From IMG/VR virus record IMGVR_UViG_3300022839_000011, positions 24,701 through 88,700 of that record: a stretch of 64,000 bases of DNA, one strand, 5' to 3'. Made by a program: the position numbers and the translations under genes. Numbering within the stretch: the stretch's first letter is position 1; each line of letters begins with the position of its first letter. Shown here piece by piece: positions 1 through 8,456 of the stretch. Below the pieces are notes generated by a model. The model did no database searches, was not told the origin of the DNA, and saw only the letters and a program-made list of their open reading frames with translations. Source of the stretch: a virus.

Positions 1-977
1 TACACGTTTTTCTTGATCATGTCCACAATATAAGATGATGATAATCCACTTGATACAAAATCATTTATGTCTTTTCCATACTTTGTCATCCCTTTAGGGA
101 ACAAGCATACTTTCATGCCTTTGTCAATTATTTTTTCAACACGTTTCATAATTTCTTTGTTTCTGTATTCCAAATCAAAAACGAAAACCGCATTTTCAAC
201 ATTATCTAGCCCTGAAAGATTTCCATCAGCACCCGCCATTGCAATAGAATTTGGAACAAACAAACTATCTATCGCACCTTCGAGTACATAATATTGTTTT
301 TTCGAATCGACTTTATCCAGACCAAATATTTTTGGCTTTTCATCCATCATGATAGTGAGGTATCGTAATCCATTAGGGTCAAATCCCCTACCCGTAAAGC
401 CAAACATTTTTCCTTTACTATCTAGAAAGGGGATGACAATTCTAGGCTCATCTCTTGTAAATATTAATTTTTCTGGTATAATAGAATTTACCCAAGTCTT
501 AAACTTGGGCGCATAAAATATCCTGTAATGCTGGTCGGTTGGAATTTTTCTTGATTCGATATACAGTTTTGCTGGGTGATCAAATTTCAACTGACTGACT
601 TTTTTGATCTTAGATAGATGGTTAATACTTAATTTTGGCGGTTCTTTGGTTGGTTCTATTTTTGCTGTTGGGGGTACATCTACCCTTGATACATTATTGA
701 CATATTTATCTGTAATGTATGAATTATATGCCATAGGGTCAAACCCGCGCAAGAATGAAACGAAAGAATGACTCTCGCCGCAGTTATGACAAAAATACCT
801 AAACGACTGATATTTGTCTTCAAGAAACCAAGCTCTTGCTTTTGATTTGGAGGTTTGTGAATCACCACAATATATGCATCTAAAGTTAATACGATAAGGG
901 GATTTATTTTTGATAGAAAAACGCTCAAGTTTATTAGACAGCATCATAACGTGCTGTAGATCAATATAGTCAACCAT
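1..977 (-). CDS. 61: DNA primase, T4 gp61-like (3' end outside window)
   Basis: Partner of the gp41 helicase; makes RNA primers for lagging-strand synthesis. The start is an ATG at 977 and the reading frame stays open to the window edge, giving about 325 residues. A zinc ribbon is visible near the N-terminus (Cys34-x2-Cys37 and Cys63-x2-Cys66), followed by a Toprim-like core with the motifs VLEGAIDSLF and VFVFDLE. This is the DnaG-type primase architecture used by T4-like phages. A textbook early promoter lies 49-77 bases upstream (1026-1054), so this is an early gene next to late lysis genes on the same strand. The C-terminus is not visible. The family call is secure. Confidence 0.9.
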   Translation of the reverse strand, partial: MVDYIDLQHVMMLSNKLERFSIKNKSPYRINFRCIYCGDSQTSKSKARAWFLEDKYQSFRYFCHNCGESHSFVSFLRGFDPMAYNSYITDKYVNNVSRVDVPPTAKIEPTKEPPKLSINHLSKIKKVSQLKFDHPAKLYIESRKIPTDQHYRIFYAPKFKTWVNSIIPEKLIFTRDEPRIVIPFLDSKGKMFGFTGRGFDPNGLRYLTIMMDEKPKIFGLDKVDSKKQYYVLEGAIDSLFVPNSIAMAGADGNLSGLDNVENAVFVFDLEYRNKEIMKRVEKIIDKGMKVCLFPKGMTKYGKDINDFVSSGLSSSYIVDMIKKNV

Positions 978-1025
978 GTTTATTTTATCTCTTACTTACT
1001 TACTATCTCATTCAATATAACATTG

Positions 1026-1054
1026 ATTATATACATAGTGCAAGTACTTGTCAA
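1026..1054 (-). promoter_or_regulatory. Early promoter for primase
   Basis: Minus strand: TTGACA at 1049-1054 and TATAAT at 1026-1031 with a 17-base spacer, a perfect match to the bacterial sigma-70 consensus. It sits just downstream of the late lysis genes and upstream of the primase gene, so it lets primase be made early. Confidence 0.85.
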
Positions 1055-1531
1055 CTAGAAAAATGATGAAAAAGGAAATTTTGACAAGATAAAAATTATG
1101 ACTGCACCTATACCAAGTATGTACCATCTCCAGTTTTCCAGAGAATTTATACGTTTATCTTGATGGTCTAGCTTGTCACTTAGTTTTTGGTTTGACTTAT
1201 TGATGGCATCAAGAACCTCTTTATGCCTTCTATCTCTTTCATGGTCAGATACATTTTTCATATCTTCCAACTTTTGATTTAATTCTTTACGAAAATCTAA
1301 TTCGTCTTGGGTATTCTTCATAGACTTTTCTTCGAGACTCGCAATTCTTTTTTCGTTATTTTGCAGAATGTTTTCCTGAACAGCTATATTTTTTATTACG
1401 TTAGTCATTTGTATGACAGCATCATCAATTTTTTGGAACACCCGTTCAATCTGCTTAACATCTTTTTTTATTAGGGCTATGTCTGTTTTGATAGAATTTG
1501 TTTCATTATCATTCATCTGATTGCCCGTCAT
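1055..1531 (-). CDS. Coiled-coil protein with C-terminal membrane anchor
   Basis: 158 residues. Residues 10-120 are charged and heptad-like (a long coiled coil); residues 135-152 form one hydrophobic segment (WYILGIGAVIIFIL), so the protein is probably a C-tail-anchored membrane protein with its coil in the cytoplasm. The start overlaps the holin-like gene by 23 bases, indicating translational coupling. Its position at the end of the lysis cassette suggests a holin accessory or haemolysin XhlA-like role, but no family was recognised with certainty. An alternative ATG lies five codons in. Confidence 0.7.
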   Translation of the reverse strand: MTGNQMNDNETNSIKTDIALIKKDVKQIERVFQKIDDAVIQMTNVIKNIAVQENILQNNEKRIASLEEKSMKNTQDELDFRKELNQKLEDMKNVSDHERDRRHKEVLDAINKSNQKLSDKLDHQDKRINSLENWRWYILGIGAVIIFILSKFPFSSFF

Positions 1532-1796
1532 AATCTGCCTTTATCCTTTGTATCTTTTCTTGGCCTCTTGTGAAAGCACTAATTCCCAAAACCGCGCCCA
1601 TAGCAGCATGAAAGACACCACCAGCTATTAATGTTAGAGGAGTCCATTGTAATGCAACACTACCAGAACCCCAAACTTGAATTAAACTCCAAAGTATAGG
1701 AGCTACGACAAAATCAAATAGAATAATAATCATATATACAACTGCCATCATTGGCCTCCAATGCGTCCGCAGCCAATTTTTTTTACCATCTTCCAT
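1509..1796 (-). CDS. Holin-like small membrane protein
   Basis: 95 residues with a basic N-terminus, hydrophobic segments at about residues 16-42 and 50-73, and a charged C-terminal tail. Size, topology and position beside the spanins and endolysin fit a phage or gene-transfer-agent type holin that permeabilises the inner membrane and times lysis. A TATAAATA late promoter ends only five bases before this ATG, so the mRNA may be nearly leaderless. Holin function is inferred from topology and context; an ordinary membrane protein remains possible. Confidence 0.6.
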   Translation of the reverse strand: MEDGKKNWLRTHWRPMMAVVYMIIILFDFVVAPILWSLIQVWGSGSVALQWTPLTLIAGGVFHAAMGAVLGISAFTRGQEKIQRIKADYDGQSDE

Positions 1797-1801
1797 AAGA
1801 T

Positions 1802-1809
1802 TATTTATA
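1802..1809 (-). promoter_or_regulatory. Late promoter abutting the holin-like gene
   Basis: TATAAATA on the minus strand, identical to the T4 late-promoter element. It ends five bases before the ATG at 1796. One of three cases in this window with this unusually short spacing. Confidence 0.65.
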
Positions 1810-1820
1810 CCTTTTGTAAT

Positions 1821-2180
1821 CTACTTTTTGTAAATTGCTATTACTTTTTGCTGTTGCCTAATCATAGCCATAATATCAGATAAATTGAATGCAATATTTT
1901 CGTACCCTTCAGATGTCAATGCAAAAAGAACTTTTTCGCCATTCATATCATCAAACAAATGATTTATGTTTTCAGGCGTGACGATAATCCATTTGACACT
2001 TTTAAGGCCAAGCTGGTCTACTTTAGGAACAATAGGTTTAGGTTTACTGACTTCAACTGTTCGTATCTCAATTGGTGTTACTGCAATATCTTTCGGGCCA
2101 ACTGAACAAGCACTAAGGAGTATTATTACCAGACCAAAACCAAGGACATTCGACATTAAATTCTTTCTCGTTTTTAGCAT
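1821..2180 (-). CDS. Outer-membrane spanin lipoprotein (Rz1-like)
   Basis: About 119 residues from the ATG at 2180, which has an AAGG ribosome site six bases upstream (an ATG at 2195 is a less good alternative). A short basic N-terminus, a hydrophobic stretch and the lipobox LLSAC predict a lipoprotein. A proline-rich stretch follows (VSKPKPIVPKV), as in Rz1-type spanins. The gene starts inside the end of the preceding inner-membrane spanin gene in another frame, the classic overlapping Rz/Rz1 arrangement. The two proteins would bridge the periplasm and fuse the membranes in the last step of lysis. It is longer than lambda Rz1. Confidence 0.75.
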   Translation of the reverse strand: MLKTRKNLMSNVLGFGLVIILLSACSVGPKDIAVTPIEIRTVEVSKPKPIVPKVDQLGLKSVKWIIVTPENINHLFDDMNGEKVLFALTSEGYENIAFNLSDIMAMIRQQQKVIAIYKK

Positions 2181-2592
2181 TTTTTTCCTTATCATTTAAT
2201 GGCACACCGGATAATAATTCGAAACACCTAAGCACATTTGCCGAAGCATTATTGACTGTTCTTTGGACTAATACTGGTTTTGCCGCAGCTAATGCATCTA
2301 ATTCATGGCGACCAAGACGTTCACGCAACTCATTATTTTCAATTCGTATAACTTGAAAATCGTTCTGGACAGCATAAAAATTACTAGTAACTTCTTCAAA
2401 ATTTTGTTCCATTTTATCAATTGTATTGATATTTTCAGTATTGGCCCTTAATAATTGGCCATTGTTCACAACCAACGTGGCATTGGCTTGTGTTAACGCT
2501 TCAATGCGCGTTTGAGTGGTGTTGTAATAATAGTATACAGCTCCACTCAATAACGCTATCAATATACCTATGAAAATCCAAGATTTCATCAA
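2113..2592 (-). CDS. Inner-membrane spanin (Rz-like)
   Basis: 159 residues: N-terminal signal anchor (about residues 5-24, IFIGILIALLSGAVYYY), then a long periplasmic coiled coil (about 30-100) and a C-terminal region with two cysteines. This is the inner-membrane half of a two-component spanin; the outer half is encoded in an overlapping frame at its 3' end (1821-2180). It lies two genes downstream of the endolysin. Sequence similarity among spanins is weak, so the call rests on architecture and overlap. Confidence 0.75.
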   Translation of the reverse strand: MMKSWIFIGILIALLSGAVYYYYNTTQTRIEALTQANATLVVNNGQLLRANTENINTIDKMEQNFEEVTSNFYAVQNDFQVIRIENNELRERLGRHELDALAAAKPVLVQRTVNNASANVLRCFELLSGVPLNDKEKNAKNEKEFNVECPWFWSGNNTP

Positions 2593-2599
2593 TTAGCCT

Positions 2600-2941
2600 T
2601 CAAGACACTATTCTTATATTTTTCTTACCAGCCGCTTGTAGTTTTTTTGCTGCAGCAGTAGCATCGGAGTAATCATTTCCATGACTTGAAACTACTTTAC
2701 CATTAACAGTAACCTTATGATTTACCGATTGGCTATCACGTCTATCTTGAACAGATCTAGCTTGGCCCATGTCAACTTCATCTAGTTCATCATCTCCATC
2801 TAATGAATCCTCATCTTCCATGTCACACATTTTTGCTTCAAGCGCAACAGCAATACGGCCACGAAGTTCGTTTTCAAGTGCTTCTTTAAGACCGATAGGA
2901 TTTTTATCTACTGACTCTTTGATTATTCTCTGTAGTGACAT
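2600..2941 (-). CDS. Probable small prohead-core / internal head protein
   Basis: 113 residues. The N-terminus (MSLQRIIKESVDKNPIGLKE) closely matches that of the 326-residue protein at 4511-5491, after which the two diverge. The shared block ends in LKE-A, a fit to the T4 prohead protease site (L/I-x-E before a small residue). An acidic middle (about residues 40-58) resembles small prohead core proteins. The C-terminal part (VTVNGKVV...ATAAAKKLQAAG) is a small basic domain. It is inserted between endolysin and spanins. Role as a packaged internal protein is inferred from the motif, not from a recognised family. Confidence 0.6.
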   Translation of the reverse strand: MSLQRIIKESVDKNPIGLKEALENELRGRIAVALEAKMCDMEDEDSLDGDDELDEVDMGQARSVQDRRDSQSVNHKVTVNGKVVSSHGNDYSDATAAAKKLQAAGKKNIRIVS

Positions 2942-2942
2942 A

Positions 2943-3806
2943 TTAGTTTCTCCTTAAAAGTTTATTTATCTGCTTTTGGTCTATAACACCATTAGCTATG
3001 AATCTATTTATTCTTTGCCAAGATTTGACTGCTGATTCTGTTAATGGCCCAAAAGAACCATCGGCATTGAGCTTCAATGCAGTTTGCACTTCTTTTACCA
3101 AGTTACTATTTGATCCTATTTTTAAGGTAATATCACTCGATGTGGAAGTCGCAGCCCCTATTGCAGATTTGGTATCAACGTTGCCTATGATGGATTTTGC
3201 AGAAATATATCTTCTACGTCTGTCATCAATGCCTATGTCACCGCCATTAATTCTTCTTGACATTCCATTAATGTCGTCTCTATCAGCGAAGCCTGAAATA
3301 TTGTTAGTTTCCCAAAACCAACAAGCAGACTCGAACGCACCTTCTTTAGTTCTGACATAATCAGCCGCTTGCTCAGGACTCATTTTCATAAAATTTGCAA
3401 ATACCGTGAAGTTGCTTCTTCCAGTAAGTTGTTTGATTCCGCCGCCTCTAAATCGCCAGCCATCACCAGCTACAGTATTACCTAGCGCACCTTTTTTAGA
3501 TCTAAATTCATCCATGTACACATAGTTAGCAATTTTTTGTGGGTTTCTGGCATATTCAGCGGCATTTCTTTTTCCTGCACCAAAATACCTACCAAACACA
3601 CGATTAAGAGCATCCTCGCTATAATTCAAGTTTTCTTCAAGTGCACGAAAATCATTAGATTCGTGTGCGCACTGTGCCATAAACCCAGCTATTCTATTTT
3701 GTGTATTAATTTGGTACTTCTCAAAGAATCTCATCGCTATCGCATACCAAGCATCTGGTTCTTTGTTACTTGGAATCATCTGTCTAAAATTTTGTAATGT
3801 TATCAT
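2943..3806 (-). CDS. Endolysin, GH19 (chitinase-type) with peptidoglycan-binding domain
   Basis: 287 residues. Residues 1-205 look like a glycoside hydrolase family 19 lysozyme: FMAQCAHESNDF carries the expected catalytic Glu, and WRFRGGGIKQLTGRSNF is the family signature. Residues 228-287 form a PG_binding_1-type domain (VKEVQTALKLNADGSFGPLT). The enzyme cuts the peptidoglycan sugar backbone after the holin opens the inner membrane; no signal peptide is seen. It is co-directional with the spanin and holin-like genes, forming a late lysis cassette. GH19 endolysins replace T4 gpe in many marine phages. Confidence 0.9.
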   Translation of the reverse strand: MITLQNFRQMIPSNKEPDAWYAIAMRFFEKYQINTQNRIAGFMAQCAHESNDFRALEENLNYSEDALNRVFGRYFGAGKRNAAEYARNPQKIANYVYMDEFRSKKGALGNTVAGDGWRFRGGGIKQLTGRSNFTVFANFMKMSPEQAADYVRTKEGAFESACWFWETNNISGFADRDDINGMSRRINGGDIGIDDRRRRYISAKSIIGNVDTKSAIGAATSTSSDITLKIGSNSNLVKEVQTALKLNADGSFGPLTESAVKSWQRINRFIANGVIDQKQINKLLRRN

Positions 3807-3824
3807 GCCTATTTCCTTTAGAAT

Positions 3825-4406
3825 TTATGCATTTCTGATGTCTGTAATCATATCTCTGAATTTTTTGGTCTTTTGATTACTTTTTTTGTATTTTCTCACT
3901 TGCGATGGTGTGAAACCAACTTCACCTTGCGGCCCAACACCCATCCCAGCAATATTACCAGAGCCGACATTCATAGTTGGCGCATCTTCATCAAATGCTT
4001 TTTCAAAAAGAGAATTGATATCATCTTTGATATTGACATTATTTTCTTTTATGATATTATTGACGTACATAGATAAATCTTCGAAGTTTAATTCGTTATC
4101 TGTAACATCTTCGGTCAGCATTGTGTTGTCTGAAAAATGATTCCACTCACGAATTAAATATAGTGCAGCTGCATAAGAACCAAGCCTTGTGCTTCCACCT
4201 GGGATTTTTTCTAATAGCTTTTTTATGTTAAGAAGCATAACATCATATATACCAAAAGCATTTTTTTCTTCACGTCTTGCAAGGGTTTTGCGCTTTCTAA
4301 GCACTTCCCCTTTTTCATCAATTATGCCAAGTTTATAGGCATCCCATTCCACAAATGGCGTGGCAAGCCTCCGAATGAACTGATATACGAGGAATAAGTC
4401 TAGCAT
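3825..4406 (-). CDS. Conserved T4-like phage protein, probably virion-associated
   Basis: 193 residues, soluble and charged. Recognisable stretches are FIRRLATPFVEWDAYKLGII near the N-terminus, a glycine-rich segment VGSGNIAGMGVGPQGEVGFT (about 147-166) and a basic C-terminus. I recall similar small proteins in marine T4-like phages but cannot assign a function. It sits between endolysin and internal-head-protein genes in a late block, which suggests a structural or morphogenetic role. A strong terminator precedes it at 4468-4506. Confidence 0.65.
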   Translation of the reverse strand: MLDLFLVYQFIRRLATPFVEWDAYKLGIIDEKGEVLRKRKTLARREEKNAFGIYDVMLLNIKKLLEKIPGGSTRLGSYAAALYLIREWNHFSDNTMLTEDVTDNELNFEDLSMYVNNIIKENNVNIKDDINSLFEKAFDEDAPTMNVGSGNIAGMGVGPQGEVGFTPSQVRKYKKSNQKTKKFRDMITDIRNA

Positions 4407-4467
4407 ACAAAAATCTTTCTACTTATTTTTAGTTTCTTTGCCCTGATATACAATACACAAGGATATG

Positions 4468-4506
4468 AATCCCGAGTTAGATGAAACGGATATCTAACTC
4501 GGGATT
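4468..4506 (-). terminator. Strong hairpin terminator after the 326-residue head protein gene
   Basis: A 15-base-pair stem (arms 4468-4482 and 4492-4506) with a nine-base loop, immediately downstream of the gene ending at 4511. There is no long U-run on the minus strand, so it may also act as an mRNA end-stabiliser. Confidence 0.75.
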
Positions 4507-4510
4507 ATAA

Positions 4511-5491
4511 TTAATCAGCGTAGTATATTTCCACACTGTCATCTTTGTATGATGTGCTGTCCATTTTCCACTTTGCATAAAACTGTGTTGGTTGATTCAT
4601 TTTCACCCAATCTTTAACAGCAGCAAGTGTTGGTTTTCCTTTTGCTCCTACAGAGCCTTTTTTAGCTTTAGCAGTGAATTCTTTTATTTTCTTTAGCGTA
4701 TCAAGTTGCCGACCAAAAGGTTGTTTGAAAAATTCGTTATCTGCGCCATTCAAATTTACCGCATAGCTGAATCCATCGTTGCTACCGAACACGGTTTTAG
4801 GCATCTTGGCTTCAAACATGTAGTCTTCTTTGGCAAATTGGAAGCTTGCATTTTTCATAATATTTTGCAGACCACCTACTTGTGCTGGTGTGAATGAATC
4901 ATTTTTTGCATAAAAATCTACAAGACCTTTTCCAAATGCTTTCGACTTTGCATCTTTGCCATTCGCAGCAAGTGACTTGGCGGCTTTTAGGACTTCTGAA
5001 TCATCCATCTTGGCTTCATCAAGACTTTCTTTTAGATTTTCGATGTTCCAACCACGAAGCCATGCTTTCATGAACTCTATCTTAGATTCATGTGATGCCG
5101 TACGCAAAATATCCGACAATGCAGGGTCGAGAACAGGAGCGTTGATCCCAGATTTGAATGCGTTGGCACCCATCTGTTGATACTTTTTAGTTTCATCCGT
5201 TGTAATTTTATACTTTTTGGCTTCATCAAGACTTTCTTTTTTGATTGCTTTAGCAATTGTTTTTCTGCGATTATGTAGATACTCATCTGAATCATCTTCA
5301 TCACCGTCATTGTCAATGTCTTTGTCGTCGCGGTCTTTAAAGTCTTTGCTAAGTTCTTTGGCGTCTACAGCATCGAGTTTCTTTTCTTCTAATGCAGTTT
5401 TAATTCTTTCATTAATAGCTAATGAGAATGCTTCTTTTAAGCCAATTGGATTAGATGCTATACTTGCGATTATTATATCTTTAAGTGACAT
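4511..5491 (-). CDS. Probable internal head protein with prohead-protease-like sites
   Basis: 326 residues. N-terminal block MSLKDIIIASIASNPIGLKE is shared with the gene at 2600-2941 and ends in LKE-A. The motif KESLDEAK occurs twice (near residues 88 and 155); each contains LDE-A, again fitting the T4 gp21 cleavage rule. An acidic linker (KDIDNDGDEDDSDEY) separates the N-terminal block. The C-terminal 100 residues form a compact domain ending VEIYYAD. The pattern is what is expected of a capsid-targeted, processed internal protein packaged with DNA. No enzyme domain was recognised. Confidence 0.65.
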   Translation of the reverse strand: MSLKDIIIASIASNPIGLKEAFSLAINERIKTALEEKKLDAVDAKELSKDFKDRDDKDIDNDGDEDDSDEYLHNRRKTIAKAIKKESLDEAKKYKITTDETKKYQQMGANAFKSGINAPVLDPALSDILRTASHESKIEFMKAWLRGWNIENLKESLDEAKMDDSEVLKAAKSLAANGKDAKSKAFGKGLVDFYAKNDSFTPAQVGGLQNIMKNASFQFAKEDYMFEAKMPKTVFGSNDGFSYAVNLNGADNEFFKQPFGRQLDTLKKIKEFTAKAKKGSVGAKGKPTLAAVKDWVKMNQPTQFYAKWKMDSTSYKDDSVEIYYAD

Positions 5492-5866
5492 TTATATCTC
5501 CTTTAATTTTTTTTCTATTGTGATGTCTGTTTCTATTGTATTAGTATATATAACATTTCCATTATACTCTATTTTTTCGGGTAGCATATTTAAAAAATTA
5601 ATAAACGGTTTTAATTTTGTGGCATACTCATCAAGTTTAAAAAATAGCATATTAGTAGCACCTGTTCCGAAAGTGTTATATATAATAATAATATGATTTA
5701 GAATCAACCTTTCTCTCAAATCACCATCAATATTATATCTATTAAAAAGTTTTCGAATATACTGAAATCTTTTAAGATCTTCTTCAAATTCCGCAATGTC
5801 GTGACAATGTGGGTTATCATAATGTTTCATTGCAAATTGGAGAAAGGTCGATTCATCTAATCTCAT
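5492..5866 (-). CDS. Conserved marine T4-like phage protein
   Basis: 124 residues. The N-terminal half (FLQFAMKHYDNPHCHDIAEF...RFQYIRKLFNRY) resembles a conserved family of marine T4-like phages, often near head or neck genes. It appears all-helical in the first 90 residues with a beta C-terminus. It lies one base from the gene upstream and ends directly before the 326-residue head protein, so the two are one transcript. Function unknown; a structural role is inferred from the context. Confidence 0.65.
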   Translation of the reverse strand: MRLDESTFLQFAMKHYDNPHCHDIAEFEEDLKRFQYIRKLFNRYNIDGDLRERLILNHIIIIYNTFGTGATNMLFFKLDEYATKLKPFINFLNMLPEKIEYNGNVIYTNTIETDITIEKKLKEI

Positions 5867-5867
5867 A

Positions 5868-6296
5868 TTAGGACTTCAAAGCAACTAAAGTTTCAACTCT
5901 ACGTCTTGTATTACCATTTTGGTCTGTGTAGGTTTGTGTAGTGGTCCAACCGGGTGTTTTGACGCCTATCAAGCGAGATTCTAAGGTCTGTGCTGTTGCT
6001 ACAGATATTAGGTCGGCAGTGATAGCTTTGTCTAGTGGCAGATATTTTGGTACTTGATTGAAAGATCCCGCAACATCTACATACTCTGCGGTAGCGACAG
6101 GTTCTACTGTCATTTCTGTATCTGATACAATAGATAATACTCTATACATATCTTCTGTTGTGTCTAAAGCAACTACATTACGGACAGAAAGTTCTGACGT
6201 AAAAAGCGTTAAGGTGCCAGTTACCGTTGTGGTATCATCTGCTAACGATACTGTTCCAGTTAGTGGTGCACCGTTTAATTTTCCCCATAGTGACAT
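5868..6296 (-). CDS. Small beta-rich probable virion protein
   Basis: 142 residues, rich in Thr, Val, Ser and Gly with few charged residues in the first 100, suggesting an all-beta fold. The C-terminus (TTTQTYTDQNGNTRRRVETLV) resembles conserved small structural proteins of T4-like phages, possibly capsid-decorating or neck components. It is separated by one base from the next gene (5492-5866). The assignment as structural is inference; no named family was recognised. Confidence 0.6.
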   Translation of the reverse strand: MSLWGKLNGAPLTGTVSLADDTTTVTGTLTLFTSELSVRNVVALDTTEDMYRVLSIVSDTEMTVEPVATAEYVDVAGSFNQVPKYLPLDKAITADLISVATAQTLESRLIGVKTPGWTTTQTYTDQNGNTRRRVETLVALKS

Positions 6297-6324
6297 TGAA
6301 ATCTCCTTTATATGTTATTGTTAT

Positions 6325-6906
6325 TTATTGGATATACATGTTCAATTCAAATCTGCCTTCATCATAATAAACTTGCATATGAAGTCTGCGATTTACTTCT
6401 TTACCATTTTTCATCAAATCAATTATATATCGGTTAGTCTTGCCACTACTTGGCTTTTTTGGCCCCATTGCAACTTTTCTATCCCATTCATCACCATCTA
6501 TCTCAAATCCCTGTTTTTCGGCTTGTGCTTGTGCATGTTGAACAGCAGAAGAAAATGTTTTGTGGTTTACGGTATATTTAGAATCTTCCGATAAGCTTTC
6601 TTTTTTCAATCCCCGACGGATCACCCTATTTTTTGCTAATAGACTAAGAAAATTTATATCTGATTTTGCTACAGTAGCAATTTGCTTATCTGACATGGCA
6701 TCAAGCATTTTTATCATCTTTTTATATGCTTCACTATCAGGGTCAATTTTTTTAATACCAGCATATGCTGTTTTAAGCATCTCCAGATGCGATTTACTAA
6801 AGTCAGCTTCCGCAAGTATTTCCACGGCTTCTTGTAATTCGTTTTTTTCTACAATAGTAGTTGGAGCGAATTCTTTCATAATTTGAATGAGTAATTCTTT
6901 TATCAT
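6325..6906 (-). CDS. Probable internal head protein
   Basis: 193 residues. The N-terminus is short and helical (MIKELLIQIMKEFAPTTIVE), similar in type to the leader blocks of neighbouring head proteins. A middle segment contains KKESLSED, related to the KESLDEA repeats at 4511-5491. The C-terminal half (about 105-193) looks like a small beta domain (NRYIIDLMKNGKEVNRRLHM). A late promoter (6961-6968) lies 55 bases upstream and a terminator ends the previous unit, so this begins a late transcript. Function unknown. Confidence 0.6.
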   Translation of the reverse strand: MIKELLIQIMKEFAPTTIVEKNELQEAVEILAEADFSKSHLEMLKTAYAGIKKIDPDSEAYKKMIKMLDAMSDKQIATVAKSDINFLSLLAKNRVIRRGLKKESLSEDSKYTVNHKTFSSAVQHAQAQAEKQGFEIDGDEWDRKVAMGPKKPSSGKTNRYIIDLMKNGKEVNRRLHMQVYYDEGRFELNMYIQ

Positions 6907-6960
6907 TTGAGCCTCTTTTTGTTAACTGGACTATTGCAATTTATTTAATTATGTCACTTG

Positions 6961-6968
6961 TATTTATA
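6961..6968 (-). promoter_or_regulatory. Late promoter
   Basis: TATAAATA on the minus strand, 55 bases upstream of the gene starting at 6906 and directly downstream of the terminator at 6974-7000. This is a compact terminator-promoter boundary between two late units. Confidence 0.75.
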
Positions 6969-6973
6969 AGAAA

Positions 6974-7000
6974 AAGCATTTGGTGTTTATCCAAATGCTT
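6974..7000 (-). terminator. Intrinsic terminator after the membrane protein gene
   Basis: Ten-base-pair stem (6974-6983 with 6991-7000), loop of seven, followed on the minus strand by a U-rich run. The stem overlaps the stop codon of the gene at 7000-7731. Confidence 0.8.
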
Positions 7001-7731
7001 TATTTTCTGCTCATATTTTGTTTGAATTTCATCGCAAGATCGCGCAACCCAACAGTTTTAGACAGTCCATATAGTAGTGACAATGAAAACAGTGCCGCTT
7101 GAGGTCCAGGCCAAGGAAAACTAAATAAAGTACCAGTTACAAAAAGTGTAATGAGTTTTATGCCTTCAGGCCCTGAAAATATATCTGATAAAGTAAAATT
7201 CCCCATCAAAGCGGAAATTAGGGTAGATTGATCAAAGTCATAGTCAAAGTCACCTGTAAAGCTCATATTCAGCCATATGTATAATAAGATAGCACCAACC
7301 GCAACGCCTGCTAATCTTTTTGTCTTTGGGTGCTTTGAAAGAAAAGCATCTAAACCACGAAGTTTTTCTTCTGTCCACTTAACAACTTTTGTAGACGAAA
7401 GATATTCAGAAATAGCTGAACGCAATTCTTTATAGTATTTGAACCCAAGTTTAACCTTAGAAAATATATTTACCATTGAAAATTTTATTTTTTGAAAAAA
7501 TTCAAAAATCTTCTTGTTCTTTAACATGGCAGCAATGTCTTTAATTCCGACCTTAACCTGTTGTGCTATATCCTTAATAAAGTCGTAATACTTTTTGAGG
7601 TTCCCAGCGATTCCTGAAATAAACTCGTTTAGTATATTACTTTCGTACAATTCAATAGCTTCAAGATAAAGGATGTATTCAGATTGATTTCTATGTTCTT
7701 GAAAACTTTTCACTTGGGTTCTTCCAATCAA
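7000..7731 (-). CDS. Probable virion protein with two or three membrane segments
   Basis: 243 residues. The first 130 are helical and charged; hydrophobic segments follow at about 145-161 (LAGVAVGAILLYIWLNM), 186-205 and 212-230. The N-terminus includes YILYLEAIEL. A late gene encoding a membrane protein inside the head-protein block could be an ejected protein that enters the host membrane with the DNA, or a morphogenesis sc affold at the membrane. It starts one base from the upstream gene (7733-8431), so they are coupled. No family recognised. Confidence 0.55.
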   Translation of the reverse strand: MIGRTQVKSFQEHRNQSEYILYLEAIELYESNILNEFISGIAGNLKKYYDFIKDIAQQVKVGIKDIAAMLKNKKIFEFFQKIKFSMVNIFSKVKLGFKYYKELRSAISEYLSSTKVVKWTEEKLRGLDAFLSKHPKTKRLAGVAVGAILLYIWLNMSFTGDFDYDFDQSTLISALMGNFTLSDIFSGPEGIKLITLFVTGTLFSFPWPGPQAALFSLSLLYGLSKTVGLRDLAMKFKQNMSRK

Positions 7732-7732
7732 T

Positions 7733-8431
7733 TTACAGTTTATTTTCTAAGACATAAACGGAGTCATATCCATTTTCTTTTGCCCATTTTTTTGCAGATT
7801 GTTTTGCACCCGCAAATGTACCGTATGCTTGGTGAACTTCTTTTTTATTATTTATATCTACCTCACCCGTCTTTTTTGCGGTAAACATATAAGTGCCAGA
7901 ACCACCAGAATCTCTTGGGGCTTTGCCATGAGTTTTCATGTATCTACTTGTAGAGACTTCTATTGCCTCGTCAATATCCAAAGTTTCTGGATATCCTTCG
8001 TCGCCTTTTTCTTTGGGTGCAAGACCCTTTTTCTTGCGCTGATTTATATTATACCAAAGACCTTTTTTGGCAGTTTTGCCGTCTTTTGTTTTGTGGGTTT
8101 CTTTATTTTCACCATACATGTTATATCCATATTGACTATACGTTGGTTCGTCTTGGTAATATTCATCTTCATATTCGTAATCCATATCATCATCCATATC
8201 ATCATCCATGTCTGCGCTCATGCTTGAATATACAGATGCCAATTCATCAGATGCTTTCACAATAGCACTTATTTGCCACCTTTGAATCATTTCACCATCT
8301 TGAAGCATTTCAAGTATATTTTTAGCAGAATATATTGCAATTTTTAGTTCTTTTTGTGTCATATCATCGCCCAAATACTCTTCATGGCCTTCAATATAAA
8401 GTTCTTCATTTAGTGCTTTAAACGTCTTCAT
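7733..8431 (-). CDS. Probable internal head protein with DUF5872-like segment
   Basis: 232 residues. Starts MKTFKALNEELYIEG, resembling capsid-targeting leaders of T4 internal proteins and containing LNE and IEG. A very acidic, Tyr-rich linker lies at about 78-103 (DMDDDMDDDMDYEYEDEYY). Next comes a basic segment KKGLWYNINQRKKKGLAP that resembles phage domains annotated DUF5872, and a small C-terminal domain with a Gly-Ser-Gly turn. Such alternating acidic and basic modules are common in packaged proteins. Late expression is inferred from its place in the unit started at 10603-10610. Confidence 0.6.
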   Translation of the reverse strand: MKTFKALNEELYIEGHEEYLGDDMTQKELKIAIYSAKNILEMLQDGEMIQRWQISAIVKASDELASVYSSMSADMDDDMDDDMDYEYEDEYYQDEPTYSQYGYNMYGENKETHKTKDGKTAKKGLWYNINQRKKKGLAPKEKGDEGYPETLDIDEAIEVSTSRYMKTHGKAPRDSGGSGTYMFTAKKTGEVDINNKKEVHQAYGTFAGAKQSAKKWAKENGYDSVYVLENKL

Positions 8432-8456
8432 TTTATCGTCCTTTTGTGGGTAAGAA

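Noticed and set aside
5217-6594. Long plus-strand reading frames opposite the head-protein genes (5217-5696 and 6058-6594)
   Set aside because: They mirror well-supported minus-strand genes, have Ser/Leu/Ile-rich antisense composition, and lack ribosome sites and promoters.
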